From: Fibrobacterota bacterium
GTDB lineage: Bacteria; Fibrobacterota; Chitinivibrionia; Chitinivibrionales; Chitinispirillaceae
Length of the DNA stretch: 43,045 bases
Assembly: GCA_023412475.1 (NCBI GenBank)
Contig: JAEYNR010000022.1
Coordinates: 1-43,045 of the forward strand
Direction: 5' to 3'
This document shows positions 17,241 through 25,773 of this stretch, piece by piece (positions within the stretch are counted from its first letter, which is position 1; the number at the start of each line of letters is the position of its first letter). The translations under genes were made by a program, and so were the position numbers. The notes beneath the pieces are model-generated. The model had not been told where the DNA came from. It searched no databases and saw only the letters and a program-made list of their open reading frames with translations.

Positions 17241-18750
17241 TTGTATCTAAATGCTTGTATTTAAGAACATTATAAAAATGGACCAACACACCGTTCCAAA
17301 ACCAGAAATAAACATCTCCTGGAAAGCCGTGAATATGAGTACCAGTGATATTAACAATCCCAAATGCGATATTCATAATGGTCACACCTCCTGCAATGGC
17401 AATTACAGTTGGATCCTTGCAGTTATCCAGAACATAGAAGCCTTTCACAACCAGCACGATTGATAAAATGATAATAAACAACATTCCAGGGTAACCGAAT
17501 TCTGCCAGATAAGTAAAATACAGCGAATCAGCACTTAATACTCCCAAACCTCTCCCCCAAAAAGCCAGAATCGGATCAGTTGAGCTTGTCAGCAAAAATT
17601 TCCATAACGCTACTCTGGATAAAAACGAGTGCTCATCAAAGGGATTTGATAATGCTCCAACTCGCTGTTTTACCAGAAGATCAAAATATTCATTATTGGT
17701 TTTCCCATTTGCAACATTTGAAATGTTCTGAATTTGATTTTTATCATTCAAATAAGATTCTACAAGCTGTAATGATAAAAATAACAGGACAAGAAAAAGT
17801 ATAACCCCAAAACGCAAATGCAAATTATTAAACTTGATCAAAATTATCCATAAAAACAGGATGACAAGCGCACCAATCCAATTTGACCGGACCGATGTGA
17901 TGAGCAGAGCATAAACAAACAAGGGAATAAAGATTATAAGATATCGGGTTGAAATCCTTTTTGAGGAGTTGATTGTAGTGATTACACCAATCATAGCCAG
18001 AAGCATAAAATCTGCAAATGCCGCTGGTGACTGGAAAAAAGAAAAGGGTCTGGCAATACCTTTGATAAAAAGTGTGGTAAAGGAGATAGATGAAAACCAG
18101 AGTTTTTCGAATTCTGAATACCCCATAGTTAATTGCTTTACACCGTAAAGCGCTGCAAATATCCCGGAAATTATGGTGATGCGCCAGATATTTTTCAGCA
18201 GTTTAATGTCTTTACCAAACAATATTCCGGCAAAAAACAACAATACTGTTGGTCCATAGAACCTGTATCGCATTACCGCTTCTGCAAGAGGTAAGCTATT
18301 TAAGATAAAGACCCGCACAAGCAGGTATAAAAAATAGAAAAAGATCCAGCGACTTATTTGAGAGCCTTTCCTCTGTTCATCTTTCTGTTTTAGGAACTCA
18401 AAATAGAGACCGGCTGTAATTATAGAAATCAAAATATCACCAGTTACTATTAGAGGGTCCGCAGAGGGTCTGGCATGATGCAGATAGTAAAAACGACGAA
18501 AAAAAGGCACCAATGGCATAATAATAAAGAGCAGATACAATCCGATTTTCGGAAATCGTAAAATAGGGAAAAATACAACTGCTGAAAAAACTACCACAAT
18601 TTCCAGTTGTGCAGGAACATTCACAATTTTATACGCCAACAGATGTCCCGCCAGACACACTGCAGCAAAAAACAAAAACCTGATATAGCGTTCAGGTACT
18701 TTTACCATCGATTGCATTATAGAGGCAAACCTTAAGAAATCTGAAAGCAC
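17218..18750 (-). CDS. O-antigen ligase/polymerase family membrane protein
   Basis: Polytopic membrane protein of about 510 residues with roughly 11-12 hydrophobic segments. The long non-membrane loop near residues 335-400 (NDKNQIQNISNVANGKTNNE and the following FDEHSFLSRVALWK) matches the large periplasmic loop of the Wzy/WaaL-type O-antigen ligase family. LITSVRSNWIGALVILFLW carries the conserved Arg segment before that loop. By family it either joins polymerised glycan to lipid A core or polymerises it. The start is uncertain: GTG 18750 or ATG 18717, neither with a good ribosome binding site. It is the first gene of the operon and lies just downstream of a near-consensus promoter. Confidence 0.78.
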   Translation of the reverse strand: MLSDFLRFASIMQSMVKVPERYIRFLFFAAVCLAGHLLAYKIVNVPAQLEIVVVFSAVVFFPILRFPKIGLYLLFIIMPLVPFFRRFYYLHHARPSADPLIVTGDILISIITAGLYFEFLKQKDEQRKGSQISRWIFFYFLYLLVRVFILNSLPLAEAVMRYRFYGPTVLLFFAGILFGKDIKLLKNIWRITIISGIFAALYGVKQLTMGYSEFEKLWFSSISFTTLFIKGIARPFSFFQSPAAFADFMLLAMIGVITTINSSKRISTRYLIIFIPLFVYALLITSVRSNWIGALVILFLWIILIKFNNLHLRFGVILFLVLLFLSLQLVESYLNDKNQIQNISNVANGKTNNEYFDLLVKQRVGALSNPFDEHSFLSRVALWKFLLTSSTDPILAFWGRGLGVLSADSLYFTYLAEFGYPGMLFIIILSIVLVVKGFYVLDNCKDPTVIAIAGGVTIMNIAFGIVNITGTHIHGFPGDVYFWFWNGVLVHFYNVLKYKHLDTNENIIDA

Positions 18751-18783
18751 CGGAGAATTCGATATCTAAATAACGTATAGTTT

Positions 18784-18812
18784 ATTATATCTCACTGTGG
18801 TGGCGAAGTCAA
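18784..18812 (-). promoter_or_regulatory. Sigma-70 promoter for the polysaccharide operon
   Basis: On the minus strand TTGACT (-35, plus positions 18807-18812) and TATAAT (-10, 18784-18789) are separated by exactly 17 bp. Transcription would start near 18777, leaving a short leader before GTG 18750 or ATG 18717. Confidence 0.75.
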
Positions 18813-18883
18813 TTAATTCGTTGTAGGATAATCGGTTAGAGCTTAAGAAATTAGTATCGCGAAACCCTAATGATACTATACTA

Positions 18884-19202
18884 GTAACTACTTAGGTATC
18901 TGAGTAGCAAAAAATAGCATAATAATATCAAAACAATATCCAATCAGAAGTAATTCTCCACCTTCCTTAGTACCTTAGTACGGTGGACAGGCCCGCCTTC
19001 CTTAGTACCTTAGTACGGTGGACAGGTGAAAAAAAACATCTAAACGAAGAATCGGAAATAAAAAAAAGCCCTTTTTTTCAGGGCTTATCTGATTAGATAT
19101 TCTATTACTGATTCTATCCGATTCTGTCTGATTGTTTTGGTTCTGATTATTTCTGATTCTATACTTATTGTTTCTGATTTTTTACAAGAGCTGAGTAGTT
19201 AC
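18884..19202. mobile_element. MITE-like element, copy 2 (319 bp), same family as 3680-3838
   Basis: Left end GTAACTACTTAG (one mismatch to copy 1) and right end CTGAGTAGTTAC (exact). Inside are two direct copies, period 35 bp (18961 and 18996), of a 31-bp unit CCTTCCTTAGTACC...GTGGACAGG, where copy 1 has one. The AAACATCTAAACGAAGAATC block follows, then a rho-independent terminator hairpin and an 80-nt tract with many TTCTGATT words. No reading frame. It fills most of the 18813-19213 gap. Confidence 0.7.
19060..19086 (-). terminator. Rho-independent terminator inside the MITE-like element
   Basis: On the minus strand AGCCCT pairs with AGGGCT around a GAAAAAA loop, followed by TTTTTTT (plus-strand arms 19067-19072 and 19080-19085). 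It lies about 130 nt beyond the stop of the mutarotase-like gene and can end that transcript. Confidence 0.75.
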
Positions 19203-19213
19203 CTATACTAAAA

Positions 19214-20065
19214 CTAAAACCTGAACTCTATAGACCATTCCTTCTTAGACTCTGGATCAAGGATTGTATCCAGGTAAGGTTCAAAGGAATATGTATTTGC
19301 ATTCGCCCAAACAGGCATGCTGGAAACCGGGAAACAAAGCTGCACTTCCAATTCAGGCAATACCGGATGCAGTTGCCTGATTATCATCGGTCCTTCACCA
19401 TCCATCTTCAAAGGACAGTATAATCCTTTTTTCCAAGGATACTCTTTTCTCATTGCCAGGTATCCATCTTTGTCCAGGAAAAATCCCCGATTATCCGATA
19501 TTTCAAAGGGTCTGGAGAATTTGGAGCAAACCAGATCGTTGTTGAGGGGAAAAAAAGGATGTGCAAACCATCGAAGAGGAACCGATTCTTCACCCCTGTT
19601 AATTAGAGCCGATCTGGATATAACTGTTCTGCCAACAAGTGAAACTACTCTGGTCAATTGTAATGAATACTTTTTATACTTATGAGAAGTGTGCATAGAA
19701 ATAGAACTTTTCAATCGATCAATTTTCCAGGTGCAAAACTCTTTCACAATCGGGTTATCTCTTACATGGAAAGGCTCTACAGGACTGCTGCGCAATACCT
19801 CCCCTACACCAATCACAAGTACAGTATTATTGATGGATGCAGTATCCAGTCCTAATGCGGTTTCAAAAACTTCCGGAGCACCCTGACCATCAAATTGTGT
19901 TGGTAAAGGGTCCGGAAACATAGGCCCGGATAAAAGATCTCCTGAGATCAGGTCTAAAATCTGCCAAATATAACCCCCGGTGCAATATCGGGAACCCAGT
20001 CGATAACGGTCTGATATCGGATCAAGAATCATCACCCGGAGTTTCTGATTTTGAAGAGTATACAT
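19214..20065 (-). CDS. Galactose-mutarotase-like (aldose-1-epimerase fold) protein
   Basis: 283 residues rich in beta strands. The order of elements fits a mutarotase-like sugar-binding fold: an early SRYCTGGYIWQIL strand pair, a central long strand RVVSLVGRTVISRSALINRG with PLRWFAHPFFPL, where the His sits as in aldose-1-epimerase, and a late VWANANTYSFEPYLDTI segment before the terminal WSIEFRF strand. The conserved Glu of true epimerases is not clearly identified, so it may bind or modify a sugar rather than epimerise it. No ribosome binding site is seen before ATG 20065. It stands alone; downstream is the terminator within the MITE-like element. Confidence 0.5.
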   Translation of the reverse strand: MYTLQNQKLRVMILDPISDRYRLGSRYCTGGYIWQILDLISGDLLSGPMFPDPLPTQFDGQGAPEVFETALGLDTASINNTVLVIGVGEVLRSSPVEPFHVRDNPIVKEFCTWKIDRLKSSISMHTSHKYKKYSLQLTRVVSLVGRTVISRSALINRGEESVPLRWFAHPFFPLNNDLVCSKFSRPFEISDNRGFFLDKDGYLAMRKEYPWKKGLYCPLKMDGEGPMIIRQLHPVLPELEVQLCFPVSSMPVWANANTYSFEPYLDTILDPESKKEWSIEFRF

Positions 20066-20274
20066 AATAAATTTTAAATTGAAATCAGTGGTATAACCTC
20101 TTAACCTTTGAACCTCGTATCATTCTATATATTCACACAGAGCGGTGCCCTGTGCTGAAATAGCGTGCCTTACGGGGCTGGGATGAGACTGCCAAAGTGA
20201 CAAAATAATTTGAGATTTACGATATATGATTTACGATTTTGGATTTCGGAAATCTGAACCTCTGAAACCTTAAA

Positions 20275-21309
20275 TCATTTGCCAACCCGGATCTCTTGCC
20301 AGATTTTATTGTACAATTCCAGATTTTCTCCAATATCTTCCTTAAACTCTGAATTTTTCAGATCTTCGATTTCATAGCTGGGTTTTTCAGTTCTTAAATC
20401 CCTGGCAGGAACATTAATCGAAGGGAGCATAAAAAAATCGACTATTTTAGCATAGATTTGAGGTTCATGAATGAAGTTTACAAACTGATAGGCAAGTTCC
20501 ATATTTTTGGCATTTTTTAATATAACCATATTATCCATATACATGGCACTTCCCTCTCGGGGAATGAAAAACTCCACATCCTGTCGCATGGAGGAATCTA
20601 TTTCCAGAAGTACATTTTCAGCATACCCGTGTACGGACCAGAATTCGCCTGCAGCAAAGCCTTTTCCAAAAGCTTCGGCCTCAAATTTAACGATGTTTGG
20701 TTTCCATTTCATCACTACTTCTTTAGCCTTCTGAAGTTCTTCAGGATTGACCGAATTGACTGAATATCCCAGTGTGCGCAATGCTGCTCCAAGAACCTCC
20801 CGCATATCATCCAGCAGTGTGAGCCTTCCCTTGAGATCGTTGCGTTCAAAAATATTCCAGCTTTTCTCAAACTGTTGTATTTTCTTCCTGTTAACAGATA
20901 CCCCGGCAGCTCCTATGTTATAAGGGGCACTGTACTTACATCCAGGGTCAAATTTGATTTTGGAGAGAACCGAAGAATCCAGATTGATAAGGTTTGTCAA
21001 TTTTGACTTGTCCAGTTTCTCAAGCATGTTTTCCCTTATCATTATGGATACATAATCACCTGAAGGAAACACCAGATCATAACCGGTTACACCTGCTTTG
21101 AGCTTCGCAAACATCTCTTCGTTTGAAGCATACATATCATAGATGACAGATACATTAAACCTTTTCTCAAATTCCCTGAGTACCTCATCGGGAATGTAAT
21201 AGGTCCAGTTATAAATGAAAAGCTTCTGCTTTGCACTATTGCCCGATCCGCATCCTGTAACAAAGAAAATTGTCAATATTGCAGTCATGGTGACTACCAA
21301 ACGCTTCAT
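20275..21309 (-). CDS. potD: Spermidine/putrescine ABC transporter substrate-binding lipoprotein
   Basis: Periplasmic polyamine-binding protein. The signal peptide MKRLVVTMTAILTIFFVTGC ends in a lipobox with the lipidated Cys. The mature chain begins with the family block LFIYNWTYYIPDEVLREFEK, and GYDLVFPSGDYVSIMI follows. About 344 residues is normal. Start ATG 21309 is fixed by AGGAGGAAGGA just upstream; a TTG at 21324 would place that site inside the gene. It is intact, although the permease and ATPase genes directly upstream in the same operon (22-nt gap to the potC stop) are reduced to fragments. It therefore has no local transporter to serve; it may work with another one or be on its way to decay. 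Confidence 0.9.
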   Translation of the reverse strand: MKRLVVTMTAILTIFFVTGCGSGNSAKQKLFIYNWTYYIPDEVLREFEKRFNVSVIYDMYASNEEMFAKLKAGVTGYDLVFPSGDYVSIMIRENMLEKLDKSKLTNLINLDSSVLSKIKFDPGCKYSAPYNIGAAGVSVNRKKIQQFEKSWNIFERNDLKGRLTLLDDMREVLGAALRTLGYSVNSVNPEELQKAKEVVMKWKPNIVKFEAEAFGKGFAAGEFWSVHGYAENVLLEIDSSMRQDVEFFIPREGSAMYMDNMVILKNAKNMELAYQFVNFIHEPQIYAKIVDFFMLPSINVPARDLRTEKPSYEIEDLKNSEFKEDIGENLELYNKIWQEIRVGK

Positions 21310-21331
21310 TTCCTTCCTCCTCAAAAAGAGA

Positions 21332-21731
21332 TTATTTGGAAATAATATACTTATAAATGTTTTTAGTTGAAAAAGCTAAAAGTATGGTTACTGCTATTAT
21401 TAAAACAGAAAGAGCATTGATTACCGGTGATATACCAAAACGGATCATGGAATATACGTGCAACGGTAAGGTCGATGATCCAGGGCCCGCAACAAAGAAT
21501 GTGATCACGAAATCTTCCAGCGAAAGAGTAACTACCATAAGAAATCCTGAGATGATTCCCGGAGATGCGATCGGAAGCACCACTTTTAAGAGTGTGTCAA
21601 CCTCCCGCGCCCCCAGATCGTATGCTGCTTCTATTATGGTAAAATCAAACCCCTCCAGCCTTGCTCAAGAAAAAGGAGCCTATCCAAATACCGACCGGAG
21701 AGAAATAAAATGGACCGAGATTTTTTCTCAT
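21332..21731 (-). pseudogene. Collapsed potB-potC: first 22 or so codons of potB joined to the 3' third of potC
   Basis: ATG 21731 overlaps the potA stop (ATGA) and starts MRKNLGPFYFSPVGIWIGSF, a normal PotB beginning. After about 22 codons the frame runs into KAGGV and a TGA. In another frame, from about 21672, the sequence becomes PotC: ARLEGFDFTIIEAAYDLGAR (the EAA loop that contacts the ATPase), then VVLPIASPGIISGFLMVV and ITFFVAGPGSSTLPLHVYSM to the natural C-terminus. About nine-tenths of potB and the first two-thirds of potC are missing. The join is out of frame, so no chimeric permease can be made. A GTG-started C-terminal peptide of 83 residues from 21583 might still be translated. 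Confidence 0.85.
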
Positions 21732-22302
21732 GCAGGCTCCACTTCCACTATGAAACCATCTTTAGGATTCCACCACAGAAACACCTTATCTTTCCAGCTA
21801 ATGCTTCTTTCATCAGTATAAAATTTGACATGCTGTTTGAATGCTCTGAAGGTAAAGCTGTCACCTGTTTTGATAAAGAATTTACTCTGAAAACCGGTAT
21901 AAATAACTTCATCAACAAAGCCTTCAAAAACATTAAACCCCTCCGAAATGTGAGCACTTCTTTTCGGATCTGGCTTTCGCTGAATTTTTTAAGCGCAAAG
22001 GGAATGCGACATTCTCAAAAACTGTCAGATGAGGAAACAGGGCATAATTTTGAAAAACAGTATTAACGTGACGCTTATGAGGAGGATTGGGAATTACATT
22101 AATCTCATCCAGATAAACTGCACCTTCAGTAGGATCATCAAAGCCAGCTATTATTCTTAGCAGGGTCGTTTTTCCGCAGCCAGAAGACCCCAGCAGGGAG
22201 AAAAATTCTCCTTTATTAATATCAAAAGAGACGTTCTTTAGATACATTGAAGTCCCCAAAAAACTTACTAATATTCTTTAGCCTTACCGTGCTGGCATTC
22301 AC
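21728..22302 (-). pseudogene. potA remnant: polyamine transporter ATPase with frameshifts and a large internal deletion
   Basis: GTG 22302 opens MNASTVRLKNISKFFG. The frame then shifts by one base near GGGG at 22254-22257 to give MYLKNVSFDINKGEFFSLLG, Walker A GSSGCGKTT and Q-loop region FQNYALFPHLTVFENVAFPL. A second shift lies in an A6 run (about 21984-21989); restoring one A would give LRLKKFSESQIRKEV. Right after it the sequence jumps to the C-terminal TOBE-like domain, EGFVDEVIYTGFQSKFFIKT to DGFIVEVEPA and TGA. The ABC signature, Walker B and H-loop (about 180 residues) are gone, so it cannot hydrolyse ATP. First gene of the pot operon. Confidence 0.88.
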
Positions 22303-22467
22303 GGAAATTTTGCTCCGCTAGAAAAAGAAACCGCACATTACAGTTTTACATAGAGGCACAAAAATAGCATTGGCCAGAAATAGCACCAATGTGAATTTAT
22401 AGTAAAGACATTTTTTTTAAATTAAAAAGGCTTTTCTCCTATTAATTAGGCTATCTGAATCCGATTC

Positions 22468-22941
22468 TTAATTAGTTTTTCTTTCGGGCGTTTTTAAGGA
22501 CACTTCCATTGCAAACTCACCCAAACTGCTCGAAAAAGGAACAATAATGGTGGGAACGCCTCTTTGAGAAGCGATTTTGTGTCCTGTGCCCATGATCACC
22601 TTTGGAAGAGAAATCGAGAGATTAAATTGAGTCAGATGCTGTTTTGCATTTCCGGCAATAATGTTGGCCAGCTCTCCAATGGCATCGGCAACTTCTACAC
22701 CCACGATCTTTATTTCTGTCCCGATAAAAGCAGAGACTACCCTAAGAGCAATAACTTTTGGGAAACTCAGGCAGATTGAACCCTGCGCTTCTCCAGATAA
22801 TCCTATTACTCCAGAGACATCGTAGGTATAAGTGGAATCATTTTTTATAGCCACTTTTCCAGGTTTGATATCCTTATTGAGCATTTTCCTGAAAGTTTCG
22901 ATGGTGGATAAGATAAATGGGTTAACGTAGGCTACATCCAT
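22468..22941 (-). CDS. CheX-like chemotaxis phosphatase family protein
   Basis: 157 residues from ATG 22941, which has AGGGAG 5 nt upstream. It begins MDVAYVNPFILSTIETF, like CheX, and has the phosphatase-type motif EVADAIGELANIIAGNAKQ, with the ExxN pair that acts on phospho-CheY. Family members remove phosphate from response regulators, in chemotaxis or in other two-component signalling. A CheY-like regulator is encoded 2.3 kb upstream on the same strand, beyond a histidine kinase, which makes it a possible partner (inference). No other chemotaxis gene is in the window. Confidence 0.8.
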   Translation of the reverse strand: MDVAYVNPFILSTIETFRKMLNKDIKPGKVAIKNDSTYTYDVSGVIGLSGEAQGSICLSFPKVIALRVVSAFIGTEIKIVGVEVADAIGELANIIAGNAKQHLTQFNLSISLPKVIMGTGHKIASQRGVPTIIVPFSSSLGEFAMEVSLKTPERKTN

Positions 22942-23177
22942 GAACTCTCCCTTAATTTTTTGTTTGATATGAAATATGATTTTATCATGGACCAAAACTA
23001 AAAGCAAGTTTATTGTTGCCATAACTAAAACTTGACTCGGTGGATTAATTGACGATGAGATGCACAGTTGCCTTGAAGAGACTGGGGGGTTTTAGATATG
23101 CTCTCTCAGGAGGGAACTCGTGTATCGATGATTTTCCAGCTTTCTTAGGGGGAGAGTGAAGGTTGTGTTTGCGTAAT

Positions 23178-23225
23178 CGTGGAGTGAGTAACCCCACGTT
23201 GAGGTAGTGAAGCCTTTCAGGCTTC
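23178..23225. repeat. Two adjacent small hairpins after the histidine kinase gene
   Basis: CGTGG and CCACG (23178-23182, 23194-23198) flank an 11-nt loop. Ten nt on, GAAGCC and GGCTTC (23209-23214, 23220-23225) flank TTTCA. No U tract follows, so these look like REP-type hairpins or a weak terminator rather than a classical one. Confidence 0.35.
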
Positions 23226-23264
23226 GGATCAAGAAAAGATCAGATAAAGGAATCGTCAAAGGTT

Positions 23265-25241
23265 CTATTGAGGTATTGTAAAAGAGAATTTTGCTCCTTT
23301 GTCAGGTCCTTCGGATTCTGCTTTGATCCATCCGCCATGGTGTTCAATAATTTTTTTTGCCATAGTAAGTCCTGCCCCGGTTCCTGCGGTAGATGCGTCC
23401 AGTTTGTTAAACAATCCAAATATTCTTTCGCTGTACTTACTTTCAAATCCCCTGCCGTTATCTTTAATAAATAGCACCTGTTTGTTACCAATCTGATTCA
23501 CCCCAATTTCTATGACTGGTGATTTTTGATTTTCAATAAACTTGATGGAATTATCTAACAGATTCTTGAAAAGTTCGAAGAGCTCCCCTGGGTAAGCCTT
23601 AACTTCTGGCAGATTGTCACTTAATATTATTCTTATTGATTTCTCATTAATCTGCCTGGAGAAATACCCGATACATTTTTGTACAATGTCCTTGATTTTG
23701 ACGTTTCGTTTTTCAGTGGCAATGTGACCAATCCGGTTCAAAACAGCCAGATCGTTTAGAAGGTTACTCATAGTCTCAGTGGCAGCAAGAATTCTGAGAA
23801 TATCTTGGTGAAGCCCAGAAAAATCCCCTTTAAACGCCTCATCTTCCAGATAGCCCAGAAATCCCTTAATGGTAATCAGAGGGGTCTTGAGTTCATGAGA
23901 AATGATGTAGGTAAAGCGCTCCAGATCTCTGTTTTTTGTTTCCAGCTCTCTAATAAGCATCTCCCTTTCCAGGGCAGCCTTTTTCTGATCTGTGACATCG
24001 GTCAAAATTCCCTCCAAAGCGATCAGTACACCATTCTTGTAAATCAAGGAATTTCGCTGATTAATCCATCGCTGGTTACCGGATTTATGAATAATGCTGA
24101 ATTCAGCAGCCTGGGGAGTCTTCCCCTGCAATGTGTTTTGCCATTGAATTTTGTAGCGCTCCATATCCTCTGGAATCAGGATTTTTTCAAAAAGGAAAGG
24201 GGTATTATAAAAATCGGCTGGATTATAACCGGTCAAACGCTTTGCTGCGGGACTCACATATTCATACGTTCCCTGAGGGATGGCTTGTTCGATGATCATA
24301 TCAGATGCATTTTCAGCCAGATTTCTGTATCTTTCCTCTGATATGGCCAGCTCTGAGGTGGTAATTCTTAAACGATTTGATACAAACAGAGCAAGCGCAA
24401 GAAGCCATGATGCAGTAATTGAAGCAATTGCACTTATTATAAAACGCATGTTGTTTTGTCTGATTAACCTGTCGAGCAACCCATTTTGAGGTGAAAATAC
24501 TGAAATAATAAAATTTCTATTCATTGTGTAAAAGCTTACCTGGGATTTGGCTGCTTCGGGAAATTCATTTTCTGATTTTTTTTGTTTCAATTGGTTTTCG
24601 TATAATAAAGTGTCTCCAGCGTAAATCTGTGCATAACTGGTTTTAACAATAGAAACTGAAACGATCTCTTTAAGAATTTCTTCAACCTGCATAGAAGCTA
24701 TTACAGCGCCAGAGAATTTTTTTTGTTTCCCATCAATTGAAAATACCGCTCGGAGCATAAATGAAATCAGTCCCTTTTCAGAGGTGGACACTGTTGTCAG
24801 AATCATCTCAGTATCTGCAGAGAGCGTTTCCAGTAAACTATCAAGATTTAGATTGTAAAAGGGTGAACTGGAATCGCTTAGGATATCAAGGTCTGTACTC
24901 ACAAGAATTTTGGCACTTGAATCTATGTAGCTTATGGCCAGATAGCTTTTATCCCGGGAGATAATTCCGGAAGCATCGGTTTTGAAAATCTTCAGAAACT
25001 GGAATAATGAATATTTCTCTTTTAAAGATGCCAGATGGCCGAGATCTTTTCTTCGTTCAAAAAGAAACAACTCCAGACGAGTTTTTATCTGTTCTGCACA
25101 GTTTTTACTTACGCTTCGTAAGAGATCATAACTGAGGTCCCGGGTTTCTTTCCACATTCTGAAAGAGCTGCTAAGAAGAATGACAATTACTAAAACAGGA
25201 AGAACCCACAGAAGAGAAAAATGTGACTTTTTGGAAAACAT
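23265..25241 (-). CDS. Membrane-bound PAS-domain sensor histidine kinase
   Basis: About 658 residues. TM1 near 9-28 (LLWVLPVLVIVILL), a periplasmic sensor of about 235 residues of dCache type, TM2 near 270-290 (FIISAIASITASWLLALALF), a PAS/PAC domain (NLAENASDMIIEQ to LEGILTDVTDQKK), then HisKA with the phospho-His in FTYIISHELKTPLITIKGFL. The ATPase domain has LLDNSIKFIEN (N box), IKDNGRGFESKYSERIFGLF (G1/F box) and GTGAGLTMAKKIIEHHGGW (G2). The arrangement is typical of two-component kinases paired with Rcp1-like regulators. ATG 25241 is chosen because GAGGAG lies 10 nt upstream; ATG 25262 is the alternative. The partner regulator gene ends 35 nt upstream. Stimulus unknown. Confidence 0.88.
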   Translation of the reverse strand: MFSKKSHFSLLWVLPVLVIVILLSSSFRMWKETRDLSYDLLRSVSKNCAEQIKTRLELFLFERRKDLGHLASLKEKYSLFQFLKIFKTDASGIISRDKSYLAISYIDSSAKILVSTDLDILSDSSSPFYNLNLDSLLETLSADTEMILTTVSTSEKGLISFMLRAVFSIDGKQKKFSGAVIASMQVEEILKEIVSVSIVKTSYAQIYAGDTLLYENQLKQKKSENEFPEAAKSQVSFYTMNRNFIISVFSPQNGLLDRLIRQNNMRFIISAIASITASWLLALALFVSNRLRITTSELAISEERYRNLAENASDMIIEQAIPQGTYEYVSPAAKRLTGYNPADFYNTPFLFEKILIPEDMERYKIQWQNTLQGKTPQAAEFSIIHKSGNQRWINQRNSLIYKNGVLIALEGILTDVTDQKKAALEREMLIRELETKNRDLERFTYIISHELKTPLITIKGFLGYLEDEAFKGDFSGLHQDILRILAATETMSNLLNDLAVLNRIGHIATEKRNVKIKDIVQKCIGYFSRQINEKSIRIILSDNLPEVKAYPGELFELFKNLLDNSIKFIENQKSPVIEIGVNQIGNKQVLFIKDNGRGFESKYSERIFGLFNKLDASTAGTGAGLTMAKKIIEHHGGWIKAESEGPDKGAKFSFTIPQ

Positions 25242-25276
25242 CCATGCACGACTCCTCAACATATCCAGTTCAGAAA

Positions 25277-25717
25277 TTACAAGGGATTGATGTTCCAGGT
25301 TAACCAGTACCTGGCAACATCAATCATTTCACGTCTGAATTCTTCGAAATCGAGTGACTTCACCAGATAACTATTCACATGATACATATAGGCTCGCACA
25401 ATGTCTGGTTCAGCCATAGAACTGGTCAACACTACCACCGGTATCGACATAAGATCTTCATCATTTTTAATCTCCTGCAATACATCCAACCCATCCACCT
25501 TGGGTAACCGAAGATCTAAAAGCACCAAATCAGGCCTGGGACTGAGCCTACGGTTCGAATAAGCACCCCGCCTGTAAAGGTAGTCTAAAGCAGCCTGACC
25601 ATCGGGGACGTGTATTATCTTATGGTCTATGTTCTGTTGGGATAGCCCCCGTATGGTTAATAAAGCGTGACTTTCATTGTCTTCAACCAGTAATACTACC
25701 GAATTTACACTGTCCAC
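25277..25717 (-). CDS. CheY-like single-domain response regulator (Rcp1 type)
   Basis: About 146 residues, one receiver domain and no output domain. The acidic pocket is in VVLLVEDNESHALL, the phospho-Asp in DLVLLDLRLPKVDG, Thr/Ser in VVVLTSSMAEPDIV, and Lys in NSYLVKSLDFEEFRREM. RRGAYSNRRLSPRPD before the Asp strand is the insertion typical of Rcp1-like regulators paired with PAS or phytochrome kinases. GTG 25717 is preferred because GGAG lies 6 nt upstream. The histidine kinase gene follows directly, so the two form a pair. It may relay phosphate to or from another protein, possibly under control of the nearby CheX-like phosphatase. Confidence 0.87.
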   Translation of the reverse strand: MDSVNSVVLLVEDNESHALLTIRGLSQQNIDHKIIHVPDGQAALDYLYRRGAYSNRRLSPRPDLVLLDLRLPKVDGLDVLQEIKNDEDLMSIPVVVLTSSMAEPDIVRAYMYHVNSYLVKSLDFEEFRREMIDVARYWLTWNINPL

Positions 25718-25773
25718 AAATATCTCCAGCAGCAAGGTTCATTATAAAAAAGAGCAAAATACGCACCGCTTGC

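Noticed and set aside
20205..20260. ATTTACGAT-type repeats before the potD 3' end
   Set aside because: Only two or three imperfect words in a short AT-rich gap; no fold or period that supports a named element.
21357..22066. Plus-strand frames of 118 and 154 codons
   Set aside because: They are antisense shadows of the pot remnants, whose minus-strand translations match PotA, PotB and PotC blocks.
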